From NCBI RefSeq assembly GCF_050268245.1, contig NZ_JBNNGK010000007.1:124001-188000 (forward strand): a stretch of 64,000 nt of DNA, read 5' to 3'. Positions 54,900 through 64,000 of this stretch are shown piece by piece; positions within the stretch are counted from its first letter, which is position 1, and every line of letters starts with the position of its first letter. A program made the translations under genes and the position numbers. The DNA comes from JBNNGK01 sp050268245 (GTDB lineage Bacteria; Pseudomonadota; Gammaproteobacteria; Enterobacterales; Enterobacteriaceae). Under the pieces are notes generated by a model, which worked only from the letters and a program-made list of their open reading frames with translations, ran no database searches and was not told the DNA's origin.

Positions 54900-56108
54900 T
54901 TATCCTTGATTCAAACCAAATGCGCGCAAAATTGTGCTGAGCTTGGTGCCGGTTTCATGCCACTCAGATTCTGGCGAAGAATCCTGCACGATGCCTGCGC
55001 CAGCAAACAGGCGTACCTGCTTGCCGTTAACGGTGCCGCAACGGATGGTCACGACCCACTCGCCATTGCCTTCAGCATCACACCAGCCAACAATGCCGCC
55101 GAACAGGCCGCGTTCAAACGGCTCCAGTGCGGAAATCAACTCCCGCGCAACCGGGGTCGGCGTGCCGCATAACGCCGGTGTCGGGTGCAACAAACAGGCC
55201 AATGACAGCGCATTTTCCTTTCGTGAATCCACCTCACCATCAATCGGCGTCGACAGATGCCACAACGTGGTCGTGCTGAGTAACTCTGGCGTGGAGGGAA
55301 TATTCAAATAACGGCAGCGGTCGGCCAGCACTGCGCGCATACCTTCTGTAACAAAACGGTGCTCATAATGGTCTTTGCTCGATGCCAACAGTTGCTGGCT
55401 GATGTCTCGATCGCGCTGAGGATCGACATCACGACGGGCGGATCCCGCCAGCGGGTTGGAGTAGAACTGCGCGCCAGATTTTCGCAGCAGTAATTCTGGG
55501 CTAGCACCCAGCAACGCGCCTTCTTCCAACGGGACATGGAAATGGAAGCCGTTCGGATTTTGCGCAATGATGCGCGCCATCAGCGCCTGCCGATCCACTG
55601 GCTGAACGGTTTCAATTTCCAACAGCCGCGACAGCACCACTTTGTCCAGTTTATCCGTGCGGGTCACCGCCACCGCATCGCTGACCATTTGCATGAAGGG
55701 CACCTGCGGCGGCAATTCCGTTTTATGCGCAATATCCGGCCCGGTGTTGATGTCATCGCTCTGCGCGGCCATAAAAGCATCGCGTTCGAACCAGTGAGTC
55801 TGTTGAGGAATGAACAACGCCGAGGGTTGGCGGGTATCAAAGGGGATAGCGCCACACAGCACTGGCTTTTTGATGCCCGCCATGCGCGCCTCACTAAAAG
55901 CATGCTGCACCGCCTGCTGAAACTCCCCGCGCACATCATCGCCACCAATCGCGGGCAAACTGATTTTAGTGAAACATCCCTGCGTATTCAGGCTACGAAA
56001 AGGAGAAGTGAAAAAGAAACCGGAGGCCGGTGAGACCTTTGGTTGCTCACGGCCAGACGCCTCACTTTCCTGTTGCTGTTGTTGAGCACCATTCACGGCT
56101 GCATCCAT
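54900..56108 (-). CDS. entC: Isochorismate synthase EntC
   Basis: Converts chorismate to isochorismate, first step to 2,3-DHB. 402 residues; chorismate-utilising fold with KVVLSRLLEIE, FHFHVPLEEGALLGASPELL in part, GSARRD, HPTPALCGTP and AGAGIVQDSSPESEW. The N-terminus has a Gln-run (QQQQQ). It heads entCEBA, divergent from fepB. Confidence 0.95.
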   Translation of the reverse strand: MDAAVNGAQQQQQESEASGREQPKVSPASGFFFTSPFRSLNTQGCFTKISLPAIGGDDVRGEFQQAVQHAFSEARMAGIKKPVLCGAIPFDTRQPSALFIPQQTHWFERDAFMAAQSDDINTGPDIAHKTELPPQVPFMQMVSDAVAVTRTDKLDKVVLSRLLEIETVQPVDRQALMARIIAQNPNGFHFHVPLEEGALLGASPELLLRKSGAQFYSNPLAGSARRDVDPQRDRDISQQLLASSKDHYEHRFVTEGMRAVLADRCRYLNIPSTPELLSTTTLWHLSTPIDGEVDSRKENALSLACLLHPTPALCGTPTPVARELISALEPFERGLFGGIVGWCDAEGNGEWVVTIRCGTVNGKQVRLFAGAGIVQDSSPESEWHETGTKLSTILRAFGLNQG

Positions 56109-56144
56109 CGGTACGCCCTCTATAAGTTGTCAATAATAACCAAT

Positions 56145-56163
56145 ATAATAATGATTATCATTT
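56145..56163 (-). promoter_or_regulatory. Fur-box-like sequence, entC side
   Basis: ATAATAATGATTATCATTT is a close match to the Fur consensus and lies about 40 bases before the entC start. Confidence 0.85.
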
Positions 56164-56266
56164 GTATTTCTTGGGCGCTAAATTACCTTCCGCGATTTGC
56201 TATGTCAATAAACGTAAGCACTTCTTTCCCATCATAATCATGGTATAAATGGTGTGGTATTATCTA

Positions 56267-56285
56267 GATAAATGATAAGCATTAG
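56267..56285 (+). promoter_or_regulatory. Fur-box-like sequence, fepB side
   Basis: GATAAATGATAAGCATTAG is a weaker Fur match about 30 bases before the fepB start. With the entC-side box it suggests two Fur-controlled promoters in this divergent gap. Confidence 0.65.
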
Positions 56286-56311
56286 TATTTAACCAACAAG
56301 GATTACCTGGC

Positions 56312-57262
56312 ATGAAGAAAATCCTGCTTTTCGGATTGGCATTGTTCGCCGTCACCGCCGTACAGGCGGCCTCCCCCCCGTGGCCGCGTCAGATTGAAAC
56401 CACCCACGGTGTTGTTACCCTCAAACACCCCCCTACACGCATCGTCTCTACCAGCGTGACGGTGACCGGTACATTACTGGCTATCGATGCGCCAGTGATT
56501 GCCAGTGGGGCTGCCAGTGTCAACGGTAAACTGACCGATAAGCAAGGCTTCTTCCGCCAGTGGGCAGACATTGCGGCACAGCGCGGGGTTAAGCGCCTGT
56601 ATATCGGTGAACCTAACGCCGAAGCAATAGCCGGGGAAGCGCCAGATTTGATTGTTATGTCCGCCACCGGCGGCGATTCTGCCCTGCGCTTGTACGATCA
56701 GTTAACCGCCATTGCGCCGGTGCTGGTGGTTAACTACGACGATAAAAGCTGGCAACAACTCGCCAAAAAACTGGGTTACGCTACCGGGCGTGACGCACAG
56801 GCTGAAAAGTTAACCGCTGATTTCGCTGCGCGTGAGCAAGCGCTGAAGCAACACATGCAACTGCCGCCCCAGCCAATATCCGCATTGGTCTATCGTCAAG
56901 ACGGCAAGGCCGCCAATCTGTGGACGACCGAGTCGTCACAAGGGCAGATGCTACAGCAACTCGGTTTCACGCTGGCACAACCGCCAGCCACACTGGACAA
57001 CAGCACCAGCATGGGTGTACGGAACGATATTATTCAACTGAGCGGCGAGAATCTGGCAGAAGGATTGAATGGTCAAACACTGTTGCTGTTCGCTAACGAT
57101 GACGGCGATCTCCAGCATCTGATGAGCAATAAATTCTTGGCGCATTTGCCTGCAGTGCAAAACAAGCAGGTCTATGCCATGGGCAATGAGACTTTCCGAT
57201 TGGATTACTACAGCGCCAGCAACCTGCTGACGCTGTTAGAGAAACAGTTTACTTCCCACTAG
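56312..57262 (+). CDS. fepB: Ferric enterobactin periplasmic binding protein FepB
   Basis: Periplasmic receptor handing ferric enterobactin to FepDGC. 316 residues: signal peptide to AVQA, then the class III binding-protein fold (TRIVSTSVTVTGTLLAID, GEPNAEAIAGEAPDLIVMS). No lipobox. Its 3' end overlaps the converging entS by 14 bases (57249-57262). Confidence 0.94.
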   Translation: MKKILLFGLALFAVTAVQAASPPWPRQIETTHGVVTLKHPPTRIVSTSVTVTGTLLAIDAPVIASGAASVNGKLTDKQGFFRQWADIAAQRGVKRLYIGEPNAEAIAGEAPDLIVMSATGGDSALRLYDQLTAIAPVLVVNYDDKSWQQLAKKLGYATGRDAQAEKLTADFAAREQALKQHMQLPPQPISALVYRQDGKAANLWTTESSQGQMLQQLGFTLAQPPATLDNSTSMGVRNDIIQLSGENLAEGLNGQTLLLFANDDGDLQHLMSNKFLAHLPAVQNKQVYAMGNETFRLDYYSASNLLTLLEKQFTSH

Positions 57263-58520
57263 TTTGCAATACTGCGGGCTGGGGTTGCGGCTCCGGCTCG
57301 CGCAGCGTCACCTGGCGCAACCCGCCCATCACCACTACCAATACCCCCCCCAGCAGCGCCGCGCCAAAACCGAAACTGGTCGAGGTGAGGGCTGGCAACA
57401 TAAACGCTCCCATCGCGCCCAACAACAACGCGCCTAACGCATCCCCCACCACGTTCTGTGCGGTCCACAATCCATTGATGCGCCCCAGCAAGGCATCTGG
57501 CGTCAAGTTCTGGATGAGCGCATATTGCAACAGAGAATTGAGCGCGCTCAAATAACCGAAAACCACCAGACACGCCAGCGCTAAACCGTACCAAGGCATC
57601 ACACCAAACAGGCCAATGGCGACAAACGCTGCAATCGCGGTGATCAGCATCATCCAGCCAGGGCGAGCCACGTGCGCTACACGGCCACTGGTAAATGCGC
57701 CTATTGCCGCACCCAGCGGCACCGCTGCATACATAAAGCCAAGGCTGGACGCGCCAATCTGCCAGTCCGTCGCCAATGCAGGATATAAAATCCGCACCGC
57801 ACTGGCCATCGTCAGTAAGGCACCAATCAGTGCGACCATCCCGATCACTTTATTTTCAAACAGGAAGCGGAAACCACCGACCAACGCTTTTAACGGATGC
57901 TCACGCGGCTGCGGTGGCGGCATTAACTGCGGTAATTGCAGCAGTGGCACTAACGTTATTAACGTACCTAACGCCGCCAGCCCGTAATTCCATGCCACAC
58001 CTGCGTGAGCGATCACCAATCCCCCTACCGCAGGTGACAAAATCGAGCCAAAACGCACCGTCAGCATGCTGATAGCACCGGCCTGGACGATATTTTCACG
58101 CCCCACCAGTGCCGGTGTCGCCGCCAACAGCGCCGTCACGCCCACCGCACCAAAGAAACCATCCCACACCGACAATAAATAAATCGCCGTTAGCGACGGT
58201 GTCGGCAACGCGGCATTAATGCACATGCCAACGAAACCGATGCCGCACGTCGAACGCGCAAATAAAATTAAACGGCGACGCTCATAACGGTCGGCTAACA
58301 CGCCGCCCATCAATAAACCGGCAAACATGCCGCATCCCGCTAACGTCACGGCTAAGCCAACCAGCAGCGTCGATCCCGTTAGCGCTTGAATTTGTACCGG
58401 AATAGCGATGGCCATCAACCCCAACGCTAAAATAGAAATAAAGCGTGCGCAAAATACGGCACGGAACGCCCGATTGGCCTTGAGCAGACCAAAATCAAGC
58501 AAAATCGAAGGCTTACTCAT
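57249..58520 (-). CDS. entS: Enterobactin exporter EntS
   Basis: MFS exporter of enterobactin across the inner membrane. 423 residues, twelve segments, with MFS motif GGVLADRYERRR between helices 2 and 3. Divergent from fepDGC and convergent with fepB, as in E. coli. Confidence 0.95.
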   Translation of the reverse strand: MSKPSILLDFGLLKANRAFRAVFCARFISILALGLMAIAIPVQIQALTGSTLLVGLAVTLAGCGMFAGLLMGGVLADRYERRRLILFARSTCGIGFVGMCINAALPTPSLTAIYLLSVWDGFFGAVGVTALLAATPALVGRENIVQAGAISMLTVRFGSILSPAVGGLVIAHAGVAWNYGLAALGTLITLVPLLQLPQLMPPPQPREHPLKALVGGFRFLFENKVIGMVALIGALLTMASAVRILYPALATDWQIGASSLGFMYAAVPLGAAIGAFTSGRVAHVARPGWMMLITAIAAFVAIGLFGVMPWYGLALACLVVFGYLSALNSLLQYALIQNLTPDALLGRINGLWTAQNVVGDALGALLLGAMGAFMLPALTSTSFGFGAALLGGVLVVVMGGLRQVTLREPEPQPQPAVLQTSGK

Positions 58521-58611
58521 TCGTCTATCACCACAGTATTAAAAAGGGATTGTGCGCTTGCTACTGCACTGGAACATCAACTCATGCTACCATAGATGAA
58601 CACTATCAATA

Positions 58612-58630
58612 ATGATAATAAATATCATTT
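58612..58630. promoter_or_regulatory. Fur-box-like sequence between entS and fepD
   Basis: ATGATAATAAATATCATTT has the GATAAT/ATTATC-type symmetry of Fur sites; it is 25 bases before fepD and about 90 before entS, so may control both. Confidence 0.8.
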
Positions 58631-58655
58631 ATATTCAATTAAATCATAGGCTGTC

Positions 58656-59729
58656 ATGTTCCGGCTTACACACCATTGCTCGCATTCCGCCCCTGCCGCG
58701 CAGGAGCAACTGATTTTCGGCACTACCCGGTCTTTTCGCCGCAGGCTCTACGCCCTGCTGTTCGCGCTACTGGTTTTACTGCTGTTAATGGCGCTGAGCC
58801 TGGCGCTGGGGGCAAAATCCATACCTTTTAGCACGGTTATTCAGGCGCTTAACGGCCAATGTACCCATGCTGACTGTGTGATCGTCACCGACGCACGTCT
58901 GCCGCGCACGCTGGCTGGGTTACTTGCCGGTATCGCTCTCGGGCTTGCGGGAGCATTAATGCAAACACTGACCCGCAACCCACTTGCCGATCCCGGTATT
59001 CTCGGCATTAATGCCGGAGCCGGTTTTGCCGTAGTGCTTGGCATTACGCTATTTGGTGCCACCGACGTCAGCCATTATTTGTGGTTCGCCTTCGCGGGTG
59101 CGCTAGCTGCATCGCTGTTAGTGGCACTGGTGGGCGCACTGGGCCGCAGCACGCTAAACCCGATTCGCCTGACGCTGGCAGGGGTAGCGCTCGCCGCAGT
59201 GTTAGAAGGCATGACCTCTGGCATTGCGTTACTTAATCCGTTGGTCTTCGATCAACTGCGCTTCTGGCAAGCTGGAACGCTGGATATTCAAAGCATGCAG
59301 GTCGTGCGTACGGTGGCATTGCCCATTGTTCTCGGTACGCTGATTACGCTGTGGTTGACCAAGGCACTGAACAGTCTGAGCATGGGCAGCGAACTGGCCG
59401 CCGCCTTGGGTACCGGTATCGTACGTACCCAACTGTTGGGCCTGCTGGCAATTACTTTATTATGCGGGGGCGCTACCGCCGCCGTTGGGCCGATTGCCTT
59501 TGTCGGCTTGATGATGCCACATGTGGCTCGCCGTCTGGCCGGTTCTGAGCTGCATTGGATTTTACCGTGGACGCTGGTACTCACGCCGATTCTGTTGCTC
59601 AGCGCCGATTTACTCGGCCGCTTCCTGGTCGCTGGCGAACTGCGCGTGTCTATCGTTACCGCGATGATTGGCGCACCGGTGCTCATTATGCTGGTACGTC
59701 AGCGTCATATGTTCAGGAGGAGCAACTGA
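58656..59729 (+). CDS. fepD: Ferric enterobactin permease FepD
   Basis: Membrane permease half of the ferric enterobactin ABC importer (FecCD family). 357 residues, about 20 more than E. coli at the N-terminus; RLPRTLAGLLAGIALGLAGA, QTLTRNPLADPGILG and GPIAFVGLMMPHVARRL are conserved. AGGAGGAGC near its end serves the fepG start, which overlaps its stop by one base (TGATG). Confidence 0.95.
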   Translation: MFRLTHHCSHSAPAAQEQLIFGTTRSFRRRLYALLFALLVLLLLMALSLALGAKSIPFSTVIQALNGQCTHADCVIVTDARLPRTLAGLLAGIALGLAGALMQTLTRNPLADPGILGINAGAGFAVVLGITLFGATDVSHYLWFAFAGALAASLLVALVGALGRSTLNPIRLTLAGVALAAVLEGMTSGIALLNPLVFDQLRFWQAGTLDIQSMQVVRTVALPIVLGTLITLWLTKALNSLSMGSELAAALGTGIVRTQLLGLLAITLLCGGATAAVGPIAFVGLMMPHVARRLAGSELHWILPWTLVLTPILLLSADLLGRFLVAGELRVSIVTAMIGAPVLIMLVRQRHMFRRSN

Positions 59730-60754
59730 TGTCGATGTTCAGCACCCCGCTGATGAATAAACATCGTCCTGCCCGGCTGTCGCAGCCGATATTAACCGCG
59801 TTGCTATTGCTGGTGGCCTGCGTAATGTTGGCGATCTACGCACTCGGCTCCGGCACCTTATCACTCAGTGCAATGCAGGTCATCGATGCGTTGCACGGTG
59901 AAGGCCCCGCTAACCTCACGGTGATCGTCAGCCAATGGCGCTTACCACGTGTGGCAATGGCGCTACTATTAGGTGCGGCACTTGGCATCAGCGGAGCTAT
60001 TTTCCAATCGTTGCTTCGTAACCCGCTGGGCAGCCCTGACGTGATTGGTTTCAACACCGGCGCCTACAGCGGCGTTCTGGTCGCCATTGTGTTATTCAAC
60101 GGTGGCATCATGGGCATCACCAGCGGAGCGCTGGTAGGCGGATTGACGACGGCGGCATTGATTTATCTGCTGGCATGGCGCAATGGTGTAGACGCATTCA
60201 GGCTGATTATTGTCGGCATCGCCGTGCGCGCGCTGTTGGTCGGAGCCAATACCTGGTTGATTATCACCGCGTCACTGGAATCAGCTATGACCGCCGGGTT
60301 GTGGAGCGCGGGATCGTTAAATGGCGTGACCTGGGCGAAAAGCCAACCGGTACTGCTGATTATTGCCCTTGCGCTCCTGTTGCTCTGGGTGTTATCGCGC
60401 CGTATGCGTCTGTTGGAAATGGGGGATGATACTGCCTGTGCGCTGGGCGTTACCGTTGAGCGCTCCCGCATGCTTTTGCTATTGCTCGGCGTTATGCTCA
60501 CCGCAGCGGCCACCGCCGTTGCCGGGCCTATCTCCTTTATTGCACTCGTTGCCCCGCAAATCGCTCGCCGCCTGTGCGCTAATCGTCATGTATTGCTGTT
60601 AACCGCGCTGACCGGCGCTTTGCTGCTACTGTTGGCCGACATCGCCGCACAGCGCTTGTTTTTACCGTATCAGTTACCCGTTGGGGTATTGACCGTTAGT
60701 ATCGGTGGAATCTATCTGATTTGGTTGTTAATCCGTGAGTCACGAAAAAAATGA
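59729..60754 (+). CDS. fepG: Ferric enterobactin permease FepG
   Basis: Second permease subunit. From ATG 59729, directly preceded by AGGAGGAGC, it has 341 residues (MSMFSTPLMNKHRPARLSQ); an in-frame start further upstream lies inside fepD and is not needed. Conserved WRLPRVAMALLLGAALGISG, LLRNPLGSPDVIGF and GPISFIALVAPQIARRL. Its stop overlaps fepC by ATGA. Confidence 0.95.
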   Translation: MSMFSTPLMNKHRPARLSQPILTALLLLVACVMLAIYALGSGTLSLSAMQVIDALHGEGPANLTVIVSQWRLPRVAMALLLGAALGISGAIFQSLLRNPLGSPDVIGFNTGAYSGVLVAIVLFNGGIMGITSGALVGGLTTAALIYLLAWRNGVDAFRLIIVGIAVRALLVGANTWLIITASLESAMTAGLWSAGSLNGVTWAKSQPVLLIIALALLLLWVLSRRMRLLEMGDDTACALGVTVERSRMLLLLLGVMLTAAATAVAGPISFIALVAPQIARRLCANRHVLLLTALTGALLLLLADIAAQRLFLPYQLPVGVLTVSIGGIYLIWLLIRESRKK

Positions 60755-61551
60755 ATACTGACACGCTGTTATCCGCGCCGCTGCGCGCCGAGAACCTGAC
60801 CTTGGGTTATGACAAAAAAACCGTGGCGAGTAATCTCTCCGTTTCCATCCCTCAGGGAGAATTGACGGTGATTATTGGCCCGAATGCTTGCGGTAAATCG
60901 ACGCTGCTGCGTACTCTCAGCCGCCTGATGCAACCGCAGGAAGGTGCGGTTTGGTTGAATGGTAAATTAATTCGCGAATACGCGACGAAAGAAGTAGCGC
61001 GTCAGTTAGGGCTGTTACCGCAAAGCTCAATTGCCCCCGGCGATATTACCGTGTTTGATCTGGTCGCTCGCGGGCGTTACCCCCATCAAGGTCTGTTCAG
61101 CCGTTGGCGCGAAGAAGATCAACGGGCCGTCGAGGGCGCGATGCGCGCCACCGGTGTCGCCGATCTGGCAGAACAGGCGGTTGATACACTGTCCGGTGGG
61201 CAGCGCCAACGGGTGTGGATCGCCATGGTATTAGCGCAACAGACGCCGCTGCTGCTGCTGGATGAGCCAACCACTTGGCTGGACATTACACACCAAATCG
61301 ATCTGTTAGAGTTAATGCGCCAACTAAACCGTGAGAACGGCCATACGCTGGTGGTGGTGCTGCATGATTTGAATCATGCTTGCCGTTACGCCACTCATCT
61401 GATTGCCATGCGCGGCGGGAAGGTAATTGCAGAAGGCGCGCCGAAAGCGATTGTTACACCAGAACTTATCGAACAAGTTTACGGCCTGAAATGCATGATC
61501 ATTGACGATCCTGTATCGCACACGCCACTGGTTGTCCCACTAGGCAAGTAA
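60751..61551 (+). CDS. fepC: Ferric enterobactin ATP-binding protein FepC
   Basis: ATPase of FepBDGC. 266 residues: Walker A GPNACGKSTLL (43-53), Q-loop LLPQSS, signature LSGGQRQRVWIAM, Walker B LLLLDEPTTWLD, H-loop VVLHDLNHA. Last of the fepDGC operon. Confidence 0.97.
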   Translation: MNTDTLLSAPLRAENLTLGYDKKTVASNLSVSIPQGELTVIIGPNACGKSTLLRTLSRLMQPQEGAVWLNGKLIREYATKEVARQLGLLPQSSIAPGDITVFDLVARGRYPHQGLFSRWREEDQRAVEGAMRATGVADLAEQAVDTLSGGQRQRVWIAMVLAQQTPLLLLDEPTTWLDITHQIDLLELMRQLNRENGHTLVVVLHDLNHACRYATHLIAMRGGKVIAEGAPKAIVTPELIEQVYGLKCMIIDDPVSHTPLVVPLGK

Positions 61552-61600
61552 TCTAGGTGTAGCGGATATGACATTACCAACTGGCTGATACGTTGTGCTC

Positions 61601-62075
61601 GTAGTGGCCGGGTATGCCCGGCCTGCATTACCTATTGCGTATTCGGCATCCGCCAAAAAACGGGCGCGGCATGCCACGCCCCTACGGGTAACAACATCAC
61701 GCGCTGCCAAATCCCGCCAGTATCAACCCACCGTAGTGGCCGGGCATGCCCGGCCTGCATTACCTATTGCATATTCGGCATCCGTCAAAAAACGGGCGCG
61801 GCGTGCCACGCCCCTACGGGTAACAACATCACGCGCTGCCAAATCCCGCCAGTATCAACCCACCGTAGTGGCCGGGCATGCCCGGCCTGTATTACCTATT
61901 GCGTATTCGGCATCCGTCAAAAAACGGGCGCGGCGTGCCACGCCCCTACGATAAATCCATGCCGTATTGACACAACCCAAGCGGATATAACAATCACCGT
62001 AGTGGCCGGGCATGCCCGGCCTGCATTACCTATTGCGTATTCGGCATCCGTCAAAAAACGGGCGCGGCCGCCCCC
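61601..62075. repeat. REP/REPIN-like array, family B, four copies
   Basis: GTAG-headed GGCCGGGCATGCCCGGCC-type palindromes at 61601, 61733, 61865 and 61999 (period 132-134) alternate with GGCGCGGCGTGCCACGCC ending in CTAC. The last doublet is broken after GGGCGCGGCC and runs into a C-tract (62069-62078). The array lies between the converging fepC and entF. Confidence 0.92.
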
Positions 62076-62088
62076 CCTCCAACTCCGG

Positions 62089-64000
62089 TTATACAGTACG
62101 CAGCACGCGATTTAGCAACGGTCCCAACACGGTGAATGATGCCGGTGAAACGATATCGACGTGTGCGCAATCCAACTCATGTACCTGCAACGCATCAACG
62201 TATTCCGCCCAGGTTTTCTGCACGTCCATACCTTCTTGCAAGGTACGTTTGGCAACAAACAGCGTTGCCTGCCCCTTGAAGGTGGCCGTATGCGTATGGG
62301 AAAGCAAACGCACCGAATCGGCATAGTTGGCTTCGATATTGTCAAACATCGCCACACGGCTTTCACCCAACGCGGGATCAAGCGCCTCTTCCGACACTGC
62401 CAAGAACTGTTCGCGCTCGCGCTGCACTTCTTTCAGTACGTTATCATCGAGCATCACATCCCAATTTTGGGTTTCCGGCGGATAGGTATCCAACAGACCC
62501 AAGAATGCGACTTCTTCACCCCGCGCCTGTAAGCGCGCGGCGATGCCTTGTGCTAACGTCCCGCCAAGCGAATAGCCAATAAAGTGATACGGCCCATGTG
62601 GCTGCACGTCCAGTACCGTTGCCAAGTGCGCATCACAAACCTGATCCATATCCTCGCTTAACACCAACGGGCCATCCGGCCGCGGCGACTGAATCCCCAC
62701 CAGCGACCAATGCTGATCGATATAACGCGGCAGCACGCTAAATTGCCAAGAGAACCCAGAGGCCGGATGCAGGCAGAACAGCGTTGGGCCGTCAGTAATA
62801 CGCAATGGCAACACGCGTTCAAAACCACACTGGTCAGCCTCTTCCTGTGTGCGATCTTCCGCCAGCAGCTGCGCCAATTGTTCTACCTTTGACGCCACCA
62901 TAATCTGCCCGACCGACACAGCTTTATCGAGATCGCGCCGCAGCTCGGCCGCCAGACGCATCGCGAGCAGCGAATGGCCGCCAAGCGCAAAGAAGTCATC
63001 GTCGGCAAATACATCTTCACGCTGCAGCAAACGGGCAAATACCGCTGCAATTGCCGTTTCCAACCCCGGCTGCGGTTCCCGCCCGGCGCTGCGCGTGCCG
63101 GTTTGCGGCTGCGGCAGCGCTTTACGATCCAGCTTGCCGTTGGCGCTAAGCGGTAACGAATCCATCGCGACCAACGCCACCGGCACCATATGTGGCGGCA
63201 AACGATCGGCCAATGCCGCTTTCAGTACATCAAGATCTAAACTCACGCCCGGCTGTGCCACCAGATAGCCCACCAATTGGCGTGTATCGCCGCCGGTTTC
63301 CGCCGGCGTACCTTCCAGTACGAGCGCATGGCTGACGGCCTGCTGAACGCCAGGCAATGAAAGCAGCGCATGATCAATTTCACTCAACTCAATACGCTGC
63401 CCACGAATTTTCAACTGATCGTCGCTGCGGCCAAGATATTCCACTTCTCCCCCCGGCAACCAGCGTGCCACGTCGCCAGTGCGGTACATTCGATCTCCAT
63501 TACCGAACGGATCGGCAACAAACCGGCTGGCCGTCAGTTCTGCGCGTCCTAAATAACCGTGCGCCAATTGCACGCCGGTCAAATATAAATCCCCCGCGAC
63601 GCCGGGCGGCACTGGCCGCAAGCGTGCATCGAGGATGCGCAGCCCGGTATTCCATACCGGCAAACCAATCGGTACGTTAGCAGCGGTGACTGCGGCCAAG
63701 GCTTCGCCCCACGCCGGATGCCAACTCACATCCACCGCAGCTTCCGTCGGGCCATACAGATTGTGCAATGGAACTGCCGTGCGGCTCTGCCACAGGCGGC
63801 ATAGCTCGGCGGGCAAGGCTTCGCCACTGCAGAACACGCGGCGTAAACTGGCGCATTGCCCCACCGCGTCGTCGCTGTCTAACGCGCTGACAAACGCAGC
63901 CAACATTGAGGGAACAAAGTGCATCGTCGTCACGCGATGGCGCGCAATCAAATGTTGTAGCTGTTGCGGATCGCGGTGCGCTTCCGGTGGTGCCATCACC
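62089..64000 (-). CDS. entF: Enterobactin synthase EntF, C-terminal part (5' end beyond window)
   Basis: Nonribosomal peptide synthetase that activates serine, couples it to DHB and releases cyclic enterobactin. The visible 636 residues have the later part of the adenylation domain (NLYGPTEAAVD, MYRTGDVARW, NGKLDRKAL), the carrier domain (Ser in FFALGGHSLLAM, fragment residue 343) and the thioesterase (GYSLGGT nucleophile, fragment residue 477; His in DCAHVDIV). The condensation domain and start lie beyond base 64000. Intact frame throughout. Confidence 0.96.
   Translation of the reverse strand, partial: VMAPPEAHRDPQQLQHLIARHRVTTMHFVPSMLAAFVSALDSDDAVGQCASLRRVFCSGEALPAELCRLWQSRTAVPLHNLYGPTEAAVDVSWHPAWGEALAAVTAANVPIGLPVWNTGLRILDARLRPVPPGVAGDLYLTGVQLAHGYLGRAELTASRFVADPFGNGDRMYRTGDVARWLPGGEVEYLGRSDDQLKIRGQRIELSEIDHALLSLPGVQQAVSHALVLEGTPAETGGDTRQLVGYLVAQPGVSLDLDVLKAALADRLPPHMVPVALVAMDSLPLSANGKLDRKALPQPQTGTRSAGREPQPGLETAIAAVFARLLQREDVFADDDFFALGGHSLLAMRLAAELRRDLDKAVSVGQIMVASKVEQLAQLLAEDRTQEEADQCGFERVLPLRITDGPTLFCLHPASGFSWQFSVLPRYIDQHWSLVGIQSPRPDGPLVLSEDMDQVCDAHLATVLDVQPHGPYHFIGYSLGGTLAQGIAARLQARGEEVAFLGLLDTYPPETQNWDVMLDDNVLKEVQREREQFLAVSEEALDPALGESRVAMFDNIEANYADSVRLLSHTHTATFKGQATLFVAKRTLQEGMDVQKTWAEYVDALQVHELDCAHVDIVSPASFTVLGPLLNRVLRTV

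Noticed and set aside
59555..59728. Longer N-terminal form of FepG
   Set aside because: These codons lie inside fepD in another frame; the AGGAGGAGC-preceded ATG at 59729 matches known FepG.

Overview
The window is chromosomal DNA of a member of the Enterobacterales, most likely Serratia or a close relative in the Yersiniaceae. This rests on gene content and order: nearly every core gene has an obvious E. coli counterpart (fadJ-fadI-yfcZ-fadL, mlaA, yfdC, argW-type tRNA, alaC, ypdAB, glk, mntH, gltX with its tRNA neighbours). Embedded in that backbone are blocks that E. coli carries elsewhere or lacks: the ccm cytochrome c maturation operon behind mlaA, an MR/P-type fimbrial operon, and the enterobactin locus.

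Layout: 0.2-6 kb holds fatty acid uptake and beta-oxidation (fadJ, fadI, yfcZ, fadL) with FadR-like operators. 6.1-7.4 kb is a tandem palindromic repeat array. 7.4-15.3 kb is mlaA followed by ccmI-H-G-F-E-D-C-B-A (minus strand), mostly overlapping by 1-4 bases. 15.5-19.7 kb holds yfdC, tRNA-Arg(CCU), a cytochrome b561 and a two-gene operon of a 2-oxoglutarate/Fe(II) oxygenase plus a class V PLP enzyme. 20.0-31.7 kb is one long minus-strand run: an eight-gene chaperone-usher fimbrial operon, then a PglL/Wzy-like O-oligosaccharyltransferase, a LuxR-type regulator, a small lipoprotein and a coiled-coil FKBP protein. 32.7-41.6 kb holds an orphan HicB-like protein, a second repeat array, alaC, a YbiU-like DUF1479 protein, and the pyruvate-sensing system ypdA-ypdB with its target transporter yhjX directly downstream. 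41.7-51.2 kb holds glk, an amino acid racemase, a PACE-type membrane protein divergent from a LysR regulator, a His-rich secreted protein, mntH, two tRNA-Ala, gltX, three tRNA-Val and tRNA-Lys. 51.6-64 kb is the enterobactin system: entCEBA, fepB, entS, fepDGC and the C-terminal part of entF, which runs off the window.

The most distinctive structural feature is five large arrays of GTAG-headed palindromes in inverted pairs (REP/REPIN-like). Every one fills a gap between two converging transcription units, and a decayed doublet occupies a sixth such gap. No REP-associated transposase is encoded here, so the elements would have to be moved in trans.

The gene sets work together as follows. FadL imports long-chain fatty acids that FadI/FadJ help degrade. 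The Ccm proteins export heme and attach it to c-type cytochromes. YpdA/YpdB sense extracellular pyruvate and induce YhjX; a good match to the YpdB motif is present before yhjX. EntCEBA make and activate 2,3-dihydroxybenzoate, EntF assembles enterobactin, EntS exports it and FepBDGC reimport the ferric complex, with Fur-box-like sequences in both divergent promoter regions.
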